Source of the DNA: Bacillus sp. BA3
GTDB lineage: Bacteria > Bacillota > Bacilli > Bacillales > DSM-1321
Reading direction: 5' to 3'
Length of the DNA stretch: 64,000 nt
Assembly: GCA_002835675.1 (NCBI GenBank)
Contig: PIZR01000001.1
Span: forward strand, 1-64,000
Made by a program: the position numbers and the translations under genes. Positions within the stretch are counted from its first letter, which is position 1, and every line of letters starts with the position of its first letter. The notes below the pieces were generated by a model. It was not told the origin of the DNA, ran no database searches, and saw nothing but the letters and a program-made list of their open reading frames with translations. Shown here one piece after another: positions 45,917 to 54,609 of the stretch.

Positions 45917-46360
45917 TTGCATCCATTTGAAGGTTGATCGAATGTTACGTATCTAAAATTTTCTCCTTCAATAGAACGAAATTCATAAAGTTTAAAAGTG
46001 AAAATAAATAAAGAAAACCTAAAATGAGCCTCCTCCTTATATTAATAAATGTAAGGAGAGAGGAAAATTAAGATCTTGCTTTAGCAGTTGTAATGGTGAT
46101 TGGAATAAAGAAAATGGATATAATTAATCAAGCAAAATCTTTGTCTTCAAAAAGCTATTAAAATTTGGAAATTCCGTGGTTTCAGCCCAATTTATCTAAG
46201 CTTTCTAATAGGTTTCTACGTATGGTTGGAAGGATTTTAAATATTTTGAAATAGACCACGATAGAATATGTAATGAATACAACATTCCATGTTATAGGAA
46301 TTTCAGTCCCTTCCTCGGGTAGTGGCAAGGGGGACGCAATGATTAAAGTGCTTGGTAGAT

Positions 46361-46406
46361 AAACGCCAATAAAGCGCTCCATTTTTGGAGCGCTTTATTG
46401 GCGTTT
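46361..46406. terminator. Perfect 20-bp stem hairpin
   Basis: AAACGCCAATAAAGCGCTCC pairs perfectly with the complementary 20 bases at 46387-46406 around a 6-base loop. There is no immediate T-run in either direction. It could be a bidirectional terminator or an RNA structure/remnant of a palindromic element. Confidence 0.5.
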
Positions 46407-46595
46407 ATTCATTTGAATTTTTTTTTTGAACAGTCGTTGAATCTACTTCACCCTTATAGAGATTTTGCAATGAAAATTCAAAATTAAGGTTTATCAGAGA
46501 TTCGTCTCAGGTGAAGAGTTAGGGAGGATGCGGGATACCAATTATTATTTATAGCCAAACATTGATAATTCTATCTGTTTAATAAGATCTATGTA

Positions 46596-46625
46596 AAACT
46601 CTGTTGTATCAAGAGAGTTTTTTTG
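46596..46625 (+). terminator. Intrinsic terminator-like hairpin
   Basis: AAACTCT pairs with AGAGTTT around GTTGTATCAAG, followed by TTTT. Confidence 0.55.
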
Positions 46626-46932
46626 CATGAAAAGGTATTTAGCTAATATGGAGTTTTGTTAACGGCGAGCTAAAAAGAAGGGGAAAAGGATGATTCATGT
46701 TTTTAATGAAAATTTTTCACATTCTCTTTTATAGACTTGTCTTTACTTGGTCCTGTTTGCGGACTGTTGTTAATGCTTATGAAGATAAAAGCTGATGAGT
46801 TGGAGAAATAAAGAGCAGGTTTACAAAATCTTAACATTTGGTTTATGTGGGATTAATGTTTTCTGATTATGATTAAACCGTAATAAACAGTAATAAACAT
46901 TAAAGATTCCACACTAAATGGAGGCACTTTTT

Positions 46933-48045
46933 ATGAATCGCACATTCAAGAAGAATTGTTACAAGTCTATTCAAGCTTTGATATTAGGGGTGAGTGTACT
47001 GGGATTAGCTGCTTGTGGAGCTACTAATGAGGAGGCTGCTTCAGTGGTTAAGGATCCAAGTTCGTTAACCTTGAAAGAAATTGAAACAAAGGCAAAAGAA
47101 GAGGGGACTATTAATAGTGTCGGTATGCCTGATTCATGGGCTAACTGGGGAGAAACTTGGAATGAAGTGATGAAAAAATATTCATTGGAACACAATGATA
47201 CAGATTTGTCCAGTGCCGAAGAGATTGCCAAAATGGAATCTGAAGGAGAGAATGCAACAGCCGATTTCGGCGATGTAGGGATTTCCTTTGGGCCAATCGC
47301 GGAACAAAAAGAATTAACGATGCCATATAAAACTTCCTATTGGGACGAGGTACCTGAGTGGGCAAAAGATGACAATGGAGATTGGGTTGTTGGCTACCAA
47401 GGAACGATTGCATTCTTTACTAATAAAGAATTAGTAGAAAACCCGCCTAAATCTTGGGATGACATATTAAAAGGGGATTATAAAGTAACAGTTGGAGATG
47501 TCCAGCGTGGTACACAGAATCAAATGGCCGTACTTGCTGCCGCTATCGCTTACGGCGGTGATGAAACAAATCTCCAACCAGGAATTGACTATTTTGCGAA
47601 GCTTGCCAAGCAAGGCCGCCTTAGCTTGACTGATGCCAAGCCGGCTAACATCGAAAAAGGGGAAGTGGAAGTTGCACTTGTTTGGGATTTCAATGCTCTT
47701 GGTTACGCTGACCAAATTGACCGCGATCAATTTGAAGTGATCATTCCAAGTGAAGGTTCAGTCGTAAGCGGCTACGCAACCATTATTAACAAATTTGCCA
47801 AGCATCCGCATGCGGCAATGGCAACAAGAGAATATATTTTAAGCGATGAAGGACAAATTAATTTAGCTAAAGGGTTTGCCCGACCTATTCGCGATGTAGA
47901 ACTTCCGAAAGAAGTAGCTGAAAAAATGGTTCCAGAAGAACAGTATAAAAATGCGAAACCAATTGAAGATTACAAAGCTTGGGAAGAAACGGCTAAAGGT
48001 TTACCGCAGCTTTGGCAAGAAAAGGTGTTAGTCCATGTCAAATAA
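46933..48045 (+). CDS. ABC transporter solute-binding lipoprotein
   Basis: The 370-residue protein has a signal peptide with lipobox (LGLAACG) and the periplasmic-binding type 2 fold of the iron/polyamine/2-aminoethylphosphonate group: EGTINSVGMPDSWANW, GYQGTIAFFTNKELVENPPKSWDDIL, and VSGYATIINKFAKHPHAAMA. GGAGGCAC precedes ATG 46933. It overlaps the next gene by 11 bases, so the two are coupled. In PhnS-like systems the ligand is a phosphonate or phosphoester, which fits the embedded phosphohydrolase. The exact ligand is unknown. Confidence 0.85.
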   Translation: MNRTFKKNCYKSIQALILGVSVLGLAACGATNEEAASVVKDPSSLTLKEIETKAKEEGTINSVGMPDSWANWGETWNEVMKKYSLEHNDTDLSSAEEIAKMESEGENATADFGDVGISFGPIAEQKELTMPYKTSYWDEVPEWAKDDNGDWVVGYQGTIAFFTNKELVENPPKSWDDILKGDYKVTVGDVQRGTQNQMAVLAAAIAYGGDETNLQPGIDYFAKLAKQGRLSLTDAKPANIEKGEVEVALVWDFNALGYADQIDRDQFEVIIPSEGSVVSGYATIINKFAKHPHAAMATREYILSDEGQINLAKGFARPIRDVELPKEVAEKMVPEEQYKNAKPIEDYKAWEETAKGLPQLWQEKVLVHVK

Positions 48046-48868
48046 AGTAATAGCAATCGTTGTTGATGGTATGAGATACGATAAAGCATGCGAAGCGCTG
48101 GGATTTATTCAGCATTTAGTCGAAACGAATCAAGCGTCACTTTACAAAGTTAAGTCGGAGCTTCCAAGTCTTTCCCGTCCATTATATGAAGTGTTGTTAA
48201 CAGGTACGCCGGCTTCAATAAATGGGATTACGTCCAATCAAGCCGTTCGTTTATCTACTGAGAAAAGTCTCTTTCATCTTACGAAAGAAAACGGGTTAAG
48301 AAACGGAACAGTGTCCTATTACTGGGTAAGCGAACTTTATAATCGTGCGCCATTCCATTTTATTGAAGACCGTGAGCAAGAAGATGAATCCAATCCAATT
48401 CAATACGGAAAATTTTATTGGGACGATGACTATCCAGATAGCCATGTGTTAATGGATGCAGAAGCTTTACGTAGAAAGTATGACCCTCACTTTTTATATA
48501 TTCATCCGCTCGGTGTAGATGTAAAAGGAGAAATTTTTGGCTCGGAATCAAAAGAATATCGTGAGCAAATCCTAAAAATGGGAAGCTTGTTGGCACAACT
48601 ATTGCCAATTTGGATCAAAGAAGGTTACCACATATTAATTACATCGGATCATGGCATGAGTGAATATGGCAACCATGGCGGCATAACTGATGGTGAACGT
48701 GATGTACCGCTCTTTATCATTAGTCCAAAAGTTGAGCCTGGCATTTATGGTGAAGTGGTTCCGCAATTAGCTTTTGCACCGCTCGTTTGTGAACTATTAA
48801 ATATTGAGCCGTCCGATAAAATGATTTCATATCAATTTCCAGGTCTGAAAGGAAAAGTCACCCTGTAA
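48035..48868 (+). CDS. Alkaline-phosphatase-superfamily phosphohydrolase
   Basis: The 277-residue enzyme has the AP/NPP core: Asp11 (VVDGMRYD), the nucleophile segment LPSLSRPLYEVLLTG (Ser47 where Thr is usual), HPLGVDVKGE, and SDHGMSEYGNHGG (metal ligands). The layout is closest to phosphonoacetate hydrolase and nucleotide pyrophosphatase types. It has no signal peptide, so it acts in the cytoplasm on an imported compound. Its ATG lies within the end of the binding-protein gene, so co-translation is expected. A phosphodiester or phosphonate substrate is my inference. Confidence 0.82.
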   Translation: MSNKVIAIVVDGMRYDKACEALGFIQHLVETNQASLYKVKSELPSLSRPLYEVLLTGTPASINGITSNQAVRLSTEKSLFHLTKENGLRNGTVSYYWVSELYNRAPFHFIEDREQEDESNPIQYGKFYWDDDYPDSHVLMDAEALRRKYDPHFLYIHPLGVDVKGEIFGSESKEYREQILKMGSLLAQLLPIWIKEGYHILITSDHGMSEYGNHGGITDGERDVPLFIISPKVEPGIYGEVVPQLAFAPLVCELLNIEPSDKMISYQFPGLKGKVTL

Positions 48869-48968
48869 AAACATTAAATGATGATTCAAGATTGACTGGA
48901 ATTGGTTTAACGAATGTACTGTTATACCAATTCCCAAATTGTTAGAGAACATAGAGGAGCGAGAAGTC

Positions 48969-49823
48969 TTGCGAAAAATAAAAAAACAAAAAATTTACTT
49001 ATTAGCTCTTTTACTGCCATTTATTATGCTTGTGATTGGATTTGAGATAGGACCATTAGTGGCAATGATTAAAAATAGTTTTTATGCAGATGATGGAATT
49101 CAAGTTACGATTGATCAATACTTAACCATATTCAAAAGTGAATTTTACTTACAAGCCATTAAAAATAGCCTGGTCATTTCCTTGTTTTCTGCTATAACTT
49201 CTGTGATTGTAGCAGTCATTGCAGCCTATTCGTTTACAAAGTTCTCTCAAAAAATACAAAACCGACTACTGATGGTTACCAATATGACGTCGAACTTTGA
49301 AGGGATTCCCCTTTCATTTTCATATATTATCTTACTTGGAAACAATGGGTTGTTTACGTTGCTATTTGCCAAGATTGGTTGGGACCTGTTTGCAGATTTT
49401 AATTTATATTCCTGGACAGGCCTCATTCTTGTTTATATTTATTTTCAAATTCCGCTTGCCGTTATGCTCATTTACCCGTCTTATCAAGGAATTAGGCAAC
49501 AATGGAAAGAAGCATCTTCATTATTAGGAGGGTCAACATTTTCATTTTGGCTTCGGATAGGGGTTCCAGTTCTTTTACCTAGTATTGTAGGTACATTCAG
49601 TATTTTGTTTGCTAATGCGATGGGAGCCTACGCAACAGCCTATGCATTGGTGGGCAGCAACTATAACATATTGTCATTGCAAATTGCTTCTCTAGTTGCT
49701 AGTGATGTTGCATTAAAGCCGCAGCTAGGTAGTGCATTGGGAGTCCTTCTAGCAACGACCATGATAGGGGCGATGTGGTTCAATGAACGAATGATGCGTA
49801 GAGTTAGGAGGGATTTACGATGA
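48969..49823 (+). CDS. ABC transporter permease 1
   Basis: The 284-residue protein has six membrane segments and the BPD-transporter EAA loop (EASSLLGGSTFSFWLRIGVPVLLPSI). TTG 48969 follows GAGGAGCGAG by nine bases; the TTG at 48939 would contain the site. It overlaps permease 2 by four bases. It belongs to the PotB/PhnU-like group that partners type 2 binding proteins. Confidence 0.85.
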   Translation: MRKIKKQKIYLLALLLPFIMLVIGFEIGPLVAMIKNSFYADDGIQVTIDQYLTIFKSEFYLQAIKNSLVISLFSAITSVIVAVIAAYSFTKFSQKIQNRLLMVTNMTSNFEGIPLSFSYIILLGNNGLFTLLFAKIGWDLFADFNLYSWTGLILVYIYFQIPLAVMLIYPSYQGIRQQWKEASSLLGGSTFSFWLRIGVPVLLPSIVGTFSILFANAMGAYATAYALVGSNYNILSLQIASLVASDVALKPQLGSALGVLLATTMIGAMWFNERMMRRVRRDLR

Positions 49824-50623
49824 AGTCTTCATTGACATTTCATAAATTGTTTGTTGGATTACTAGTTATATATTTATTAATTCCGCTTGTAGGAACACTT
49901 TTATTCTCGATTGCTGGTAAATGGGATCATACGATTTTACCTGAGAGTTATACGCTGAAATGGTATATTGAATTGTTTCAAGATGAACGGTTTTATGATG
50001 CTTTCCGACGAACACTGTTTTTAATTGTCATGTCTGTAGGTCTTAGTGTTGTTATTATGCTTCCGACAATTTTTATTATCACGGTATATTTCAGTAAATG
50101 GGAAGGATTACTCCAAGCCGCAGCCATGCTTCCTTATGGAGTTCCTCCGATTGTTGGAGCCGTTGGATTAATCAAGCTATATTCTGCTGGACCGATTCAA
50201 ATTGCCGGAACACCTTGGATTTTAATTGGTGCTTATTTCATAACCATTCTACCATTTATGTATCAAGGAATTCGTAACAGTCTTCGTACGCTTAATGCTG
50301 TACAACTTGTTGATGCAGCTGAATTACTCGGTGCCACAAAATTCCAAGCCTTTCGTACGGTGGTGTTTCCAAATATTATATCTGGAATTTTAGTGTCTAC
50401 CTTATTATCTGTCTCTCTTTTATTTAGTGAGTTTGCTTTTGCCAATTTGCTTGTCGGGGGCCGATTCGAAACCCTTCAAATTTATCTATCCGACAAACTA
50501 AACAGCAGTGGTCACTTAACAAGTGCAATTGTTATAACCTATTATTCAATGATTTTACTTTTAACGGGGACTGTATTAAAGCTTACGTTTAGAAACAAAA
50601 GAAATCCTGTCGGGTCAAAATAA
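49820..50623 (+). CDS. ABC transporter permease 2
   Basis: The 267-residue protein has six membrane segments and an EAA-type loop (DAAELLGATKFQAFRTVVFPNIISGI). ATG 49820 overlaps the permease 1 stop (ATGA) and has GTTAGGAGGGA upstream. It is a PotC/PhnV-like partner. The ATPase gene follows 68 bases later. Confidence 0.85.
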   Translation: MKSSLTFHKLFVGLLVIYLLIPLVGTLLFSIAGKWDHTILPESYTLKWYIELFQDERFYDAFRRTLFLIVMSVGLSVVIMLPTIFIITVYFSKWEGLLQAAAMLPYGVPPIVGAVGLIKLYSAGPIQIAGTPWILIGAYFITILPFMYQGIRNSLRTLNAVQLVDAAELLGATKFQAFRTVVFPNIISGILVSTLLSVSLLFSEFAFANLLVGGRFETLQIYLSDKLNSSGHLTSAIVITYYSMILLLTGTVLKLTFRNKRNPVGSK

Positions 50624-50691
50624 GAAGCGAATTCCTTCATTTTTTTTAGAAAAATACTGTCATAAAATACTACTTTAGAAGGTGAAAACTA

Positions 50692-51705
50692 ATGAGCTAT
50701 GTAACCATCGAACAAGTGACTAAGGGATATGACAATCAATTAGTTTTAAATAATATTTCTTTAACATTAAAAAAAGGTGAATTTGCTACACTTCTTGGGC
50801 AAAGCGGGTGTGGAAAAAGTACATTATTACGTTCCATTGCGGGACTTGAAGACGTTGATGTAGGAAGAATCTTAATTGATGGAAAAGATATTACTGATTT
50901 ATCACCGCGTCAGCGTGAAGTCGGTATGGTGTTTCAGTCTTATGCGCTTTTCCCGAATATGAATGTTTTTGATAATATCGCTTACGGCCTTAAAATGAAA
51001 AAGGTGAAAAATCTTAAGTCAAAAGTGAAAAATATGATTGATATGGTTGATTTAATAGGAAAAGAAGAGTCTTATCCTCATCAGTTATCTGGTGGACAAC
51101 AGCAGAGGGTTGCTCTTGCCCGCGCGCTTGTCATGGAGCCAAAAGTACTGCTTCTTGATGAGCCGTTAAGCGCATTAGATGCTAAAATTAGAAAAAGTTT
51201 GCAAAAAGAATTAAAGAGAATACAGAAAGAATTAGATATCACAACTATTTTTGTTACACATGATCAGGAAGAGGCAATGACGATGTCTGATCGAATTTTT
51301 GTCATGAATAAAGGACAAGTTGTACAATCCGGTTCTCCTTCAGAAATTTATACTTCTCCAGTCAATACATTTGTTGCAAAATTTATCGGGAATTATAATG
51401 TCTGTAATATGGAAGTTTTCCGAAAACTTGTTCGCACCAAAGAATTAAAAGGGAATGAAGTTGCCATTCGTCCAGAAGTTTTACAATTAGTTTCTGTTGG
51501 TGAGGACAGCTTGGACTTACAAGAGAATTGGGGGATTAAAGGATTTATTAAAGATGTTTCCATGGCAGGTAATGTTTTAAGGTATGAAGTAGAAACAGAG
51601 GAGTGCGCTTTTCATGTAGACTATCTTCACCACCGTGGGGAAATGTTTGAGCAAGGAGCACGCGTTCAAATTCTTGTACCGAAGAAAGAATGCATTATTT
51701 TATAA
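50692..51705 (+). CDS. ABC transporter ATPase (PotA/PhnT-like)
   Basis: The 337-residue ATPase has Walker A GQSGCGKST (36-44), Q-loop FQSYALFP, signature LSGGQQQRVAL (132-142), Walker B VLLLDEP (152-158) and H-loop VTHDQEEA. A C-terminal TOBE-like domain (about 245-337) is present. GAAGGTGAAAAC precedes ATG 50692. It energises the two permeases just upstream. Confidence 0.9.
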   Translation: MSYVTIEQVTKGYDNQLVLNNISLTLKKGEFATLLGQSGCGKSTLLRSIAGLEDVDVGRILIDGKDITDLSPRQREVGMVFQSYALFPNMNVFDNIAYGLKMKKVKNLKSKVKNMIDMVDLIGKEESYPHQLSGGQQQRVALARALVMEPKVLLLDEPLSALDAKIRKSLQKELKRIQKELDITTIFVTHDQEEAMTMSDRIFVMNKGQVVQSGSPSEIYTSPVNTFVAKFIGNYNVCNMEVFRKLVRTKELKGNEVAIRPEVLQLVSVGEDSLDLQENWGIKGFIKDVSMAGNVLRYEVETEECAFHVDYLHHRGEMFEQGARVQILVPKKECIIL

Positions 51706-51731
51706 AGTATTGATGATTTAGGGGGAGAAAT

Positions 51732-52514
51732 ATGTCTGTTTTGCCTGAAGAAAGAAAGAATGAAATTTTAAAAGAACTTAACAAAATGGGAAAAGTAAAA
51801 GTTATAGAATTAGTAGATCTATTTAATGTTTCAGAGGAAACGATTCGACGCGATTTGATGATATTAGAGGAAAAAGGACTGTTAAAGAGGGTTTACGGTG
51901 GAGCGATTAAAACAGTCTTTGAATTTGAGGAGCCTCCATTTACACAGCGTACAACGGTGAATCAAGAAGCGAAAATCAAGGTTGGGAAAAAAGCGGTGGA
52001 ACTCATTTCCAATGGAGATGTGATTGCCATTGATGTAGGTACAACCATGCTTGAATTTGCCCAGTGTATTGAAAATAAAAAAGACATTACGATTTTAACC
52101 AATTCTCTTCCTGTGTCGTCTGTGTTGACTGAATTGCTCAATCAAAATAAATTTACAGGACAAATTCTATTACTTGGAGGACAAATTGATCCAAAGCATC
52201 AATCCATATGCGGGGGTCTCACTGAACAAATGTTAAATCAATTTAATATTGATAAAGCGTTCATTTCAGCTGGTGGCGTTTCCATTCAAAGTGGCGTTAG
52301 TAATTATCATTTACGTGAAACATTAGTTTCACGCAAAATGGTCGAGGTATCAAAGCACGTCATATTGCTAACGGATTACTCTAAAATTGGTGTCGACACC
52401 TTTTGTAAAGTTTGTCCTCTAGAAAAAGTAGATGTGATTGTCTGCGAGCAACCATTTCCAGAGGAATGGAGAAATGATTCCAAATTAGAGGAAATCAATT
52501 GGATTCAAGCATAG
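51732..52514 (+). CDS. DeoR-family regulator
   Basis: The 260-residue protein has an N-terminal DeoR helix-turn-helix (about 5-57; VIELVDLFNVSEETIRRDLMILEEKGLLKRVYGGA) and a DeoRC sensor domain with the sugar-phosphate loop VIAIDVGTTM and DKAFISAGGVSIQSGVSN. Such regulators respond to phosphorylated sugars or polyols, supporting a sugar- or glycerol-phosphate-type substrate for the operon. GGGGGAG precedes ATG 51732, 26 bases after the ATPase gene. The target sites are not identified; TAATAAAC repeats near 46879 are candidates. Confidence 0.88.
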   Translation: MSVLPEERKNEILKELNKMGKVKVIELVDLFNVSEETIRRDLMILEEKGLLKRVYGGAIKTVFEFEEPPFTQRTTVNQEAKIKVGKKAVELISNGDVIAIDVGTTMLEFAQCIENKKDITILTNSLPVSSVLTELLNQNKFTGQILLLGGQIDPKHQSICGGLTEQMLNQFNIDKAFISAGGVSIQSGVSNYHLRETLVSRKMVEVSKHVILLTDYSKIGVDTFCKVCPLEKVDVIVCEQPFPEEWRNDSKLEEINWIQA

Positions 52515-52635
52515 CCCATAGGATATATCGAGATGGAAGAGGGAGTACTCTCTTTTTGAATAGATTTTTGTTGATAGCAGAAAAAAAGCTAGAAAGAAAA
52601 TTTAATAGATAGAATGAGAAAAGGAGCTATATAGC

Positions 52636-53508
52636 ATGAGTTTCATTGCGATAGATTTAGACGGAACATTATTAGACGACAAGAATGAAATTAGTGAAGA
52701 AAATATAAAGGCGATTCAATATGCCCAAAATAGAGGCTTTGAAGTAGTTATTTCAACAGGACGGGCTTATTTTGACGTTCAAACAATATGTGAAAAAGCC
52801 GGGATATCCCCATTTGTAATCGGGACAAATGGCGCAACCATTCATTCAAAAAGCGCAAAGTGCATTTCTTCTATTACGATAACTAAAGATCGTGTTGAAT
52901 CTATTCTCCAATGGTTAGATGAACGGAATTATTATTACGAAGTGTTCACTGATAAAGCCATCTATACTCTTAAAAAAGGAAGAGAACAGTTCCATAATGA
53001 GATTAAAAGTTTGAAAAGCGCAGATTTGAATCCAAATATGAAAGAATTAGTTGAAATAGCGGAAAGGCAATTTGACCAGTTTGGATATGTTTTAGTTGAA
53101 AACTATAATGATATCTTAAAACAGGAGGAAGAATTCTATAACATTTTAGCATGTTCTTTTGATGAAAATAAATTAGAGGAAGCCTGGAACCAATTCAAAA
53201 ATTTTGGTGAGTTGATGGTCGTTTCATCTGCTGATCATAACATTGAAATTACCAGTAAAAGAGCTTCAAAAGGAATTGCCCTTGAAAAATTGGCTTTCTT
53301 GATGAATGGCTCATTAGATAAGGCTATGGCAATCGGGGACAGCAACAATGATTTATCCATGTTTCAGAAAGTTGGATACAGCGTAGCGATGGGAAATGCA
53401 AAAGATGTCATAAAAAATGCTTGTACAACGACAACCCTTAAAAATGATGAAAATGGGGTAGCTTATGCGATTCATCGATATATGGAGAACTTCGTGGTTC
53501 AAAAATAA
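52636..53508 (+). CDS. Cof-type HAD phosphatase
   Basis: The 290-residue HAD hydrolase has motif I DLDGTLLDD (Asp7 nucleophile, Asp9), motif II VISTGR, a C2B-type cap with an alpha/beta insertion, motif III Lys in SKGIALEKL, and motif IV GDSNNDLSM. Cof-type enzymes dephosphorylate sugar phosphates and cofactors. GAAAAGGAGC precedes ATG 52636. It lies 121 bases after the DeoR gene and may complete the ABC operon. The SMR pair starts 29 bases after its stop. Confidence 0.88.
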   Translation: MSFIAIDLDGTLLDDKNEISEENIKAIQYAQNRGFEVVISTGRAYFDVQTICEKAGISPFVIGTNGATIHSKSAKCISSITITKDRVESILQWLDERNYYYEVFTDKAIYTLKKGREQFHNEIKSLKSADLNPNMKELVEIAERQFDQFGYVLVENYNDILKQEEEFYNILACSFDENKLEEAWNQFKNFGELMVVSSADHNIEITSKRASKGIALEKLAFLMNGSLDKAMAIGDSNNDLSMFQKVGYSVAMGNAKDVIKNACTTTTLKNDENGVAYAIHRYMENFVVQK

Positions 53509-53537
53509 GTGTCAATGCCAAAGGGGAGAGCGATAAA

Positions 53538-53867
53538 ATGGCATGGATATATATCATAATGGCAGGACTTTTGGAAATTGTCTGGGTGATCGGTCTTAAA
53601 TATTCACACGGATTCACCAAAATTATACCTAGTATTGTTACGGTAGTTATTATAATCTTTAGTTTCTTTTTACTTTCAAAAGCTTTACATTCAATACCCT
53701 TAGGAACTGGTTACGCCATTTTCACTGGATTGGGAACGGTGGGAACTGTAGTAACTGGGATGCTTTTTTTGGGTGAGACCATTAATCCACTGAAAGTATT
53801 TTTTATGGCTTTAATGATATTGGGGATGATTGGAATAAAAGTCAATCCAGCAGAGCCTAAACATTAA
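53538..53867 (+). CDS. SMR transporter subunit (YkkC-like)
   Basis: The 109-residue protein has four membrane segments and the SMR active-site helix (MAGLLEIVWVIGLKYSHGF, Glu14-type). The WVIGLK pattern is of the Gdx/SugE (guanidinium exporter) branch. AAGGGGAG precedes ATG 53538. It is followed 30 bases later by a second SMR gene, as in ykkC-ykkD or yvdR-yvdS pairs. No ykkC-type guanidine riboswitch is visible upstream; only 29 bases separate it from the HAD gene. Confidence 0.85.
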   Translation: MAWIYIIMAGLLEIVWVIGLKYSHGFTKIIPSIVTVVIIIFSFFLLSKALHSIPLGTGYAIFTGLGTVGTVVTGMLFLGETINPLKVFFMALMILGMIGIKVNPAEPKH

Positions 53868-53897
53868 AGGAAATGAACTGATATAGGGGATGATTCA

Positions 53898-54212
53898 ATG
53901 GCTTGGTTTTTTCTTATTATTGCCGGATTTGCCGAAATCGGTAGTGTTATAAGCCTGAAACGTGCAGACGGCTTTAAAAAATTGCTCCCCTCTGTAGCGT
54001 GTCTTTTTTTGGGGAGTTTAAGCTTTTATTTTCTATCCTTGTCATTAACTTCTCTTCAAGTCGGGACTGCCTATGCAATATGGACAAGTATCGGCTCTGT
54101 TGGAAGTGTTTTAGCAGGAATGATTTTCTTTAATGAACCTAGAAGTTTAAGATTAAACCTATTCATTATGTGTATCATTGCAGGGGCTATAGGAATCAAA
54201 ATCACTTCTTGA
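53898..54212 (+). CDS. SMR transporter subunit (YkkD-like)
   Basis: The 104-residue protein has four membrane segments with AGFAEIGSVISLKRADGFKK carrying the essential glutamate. Paired with the preceding gene, it should form a heterodimeric antiporter in which the two subunits insert with opposite topology. GGGGATGATTCA precedes ATG 53898. The last four codons run GIKITS without a tail. Confidence 0.85.
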   Translation: MAWFFLIIAGFAEIGSVISLKRADGFKKLLPSVACLFLGSLSFYFLSLSLTSLQVGTAYAIWTSIGSVGSVLAGMIFFNEPRSLRLNLFIMCIIAGAIGIKITS

Positions 54213-54255
54213 CATTAAACTTAAAAAAAACGACCTTAATTTTTAGACAAATAGT

Positions 54256-54288
54256 TGACTCCCGTAAGGTGTGGGAGTCATTCTATTT
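54256..54288 (+). terminator. Terminator after the SMR pair
   Basis: TGACTCCC pairs perfectly with GGGAGTCA around GTAAGGTGT, followed by TTCTATTT. Confidence 0.65.
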
Positions 54289-54354
54289 AGGGTCCATAGG
54301 TAAAGAAGTGTTTTCTTCTATAAATTCTCAAATTGATTAGCAAATTAACCAAAA

Positions 54355-54555
54355 TGTTATGTAAGCGGTGCAACAGTTTCTATAGCAGACTGCTTAGTTG
54401 GATATGCCCCTTCCATGTTTGCATTTATTCTATATGGAAGCATTTTGAATCAATCACCAGGAATAGAAGGCAAAAGACTTGTCTTTTGACAATGATTGCG
54501 TTCGGTGTCAAAAGTTTTATTATAAGCAGCTTAGTTAAAATCGTAAACAAAAAAA
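54355..54555 (+). pseudogene. C-terminal remnant of a membrane transporter
   Basis: One frame gives GATVSIADCLVGYAPSMFAF followed by ILYGSILNQSPGIEGKRLVF. After a frameshift near 54481, another continues LTMIAFGVKSFIISSLVKIVNK. Together they read as the last two or three membrane segments of a permease. There is no start, no ribosome site, and the frame is broken. The family is not identified. It lies just before the isomerase gene at 54610, which may have been its operon partner. Confidence 0.5.
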
Positions 54556-54609
54556 ATCAACAAAATTCAAAAAAAAAAAACTAAATGCTTAATTAAAGGT
54601 GGGGAAAAA

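Larger units (their letters stand above)
45917..46932. other. Long gap with hairpins, upstream of the ABC operon
   Basis: Hairpins lie at 46032-46062 (CTCCTCCTTA / TAAGGAGAG), 46361-46406 (perfect 20-bp stem) and 46596-46625 (terminator). A minus-strand open piece at 46182-46382 (66 codons, hydrophobic) starts inside the perfect stem and lacks a ribosome site; it may be a membrane-protein remnant. Tandem GTAATAAAC copies lie near 46879-46901, just before the ABC gene. Confidence 0.4.

Noticed and set aside
46182..46382. 66-codon hydrophobic minus-strand ORF
   Set aside because: Its start lies within a perfect hairpin, there is no ribosome site, and it is better treated as a possible remnant.
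46736..46796. Small ORF starting near 46698 (MFLMKIFHILFYRL...)
   Set aside because: Only about 30 codons, and the GGATG-type site is weak. No second line of support.
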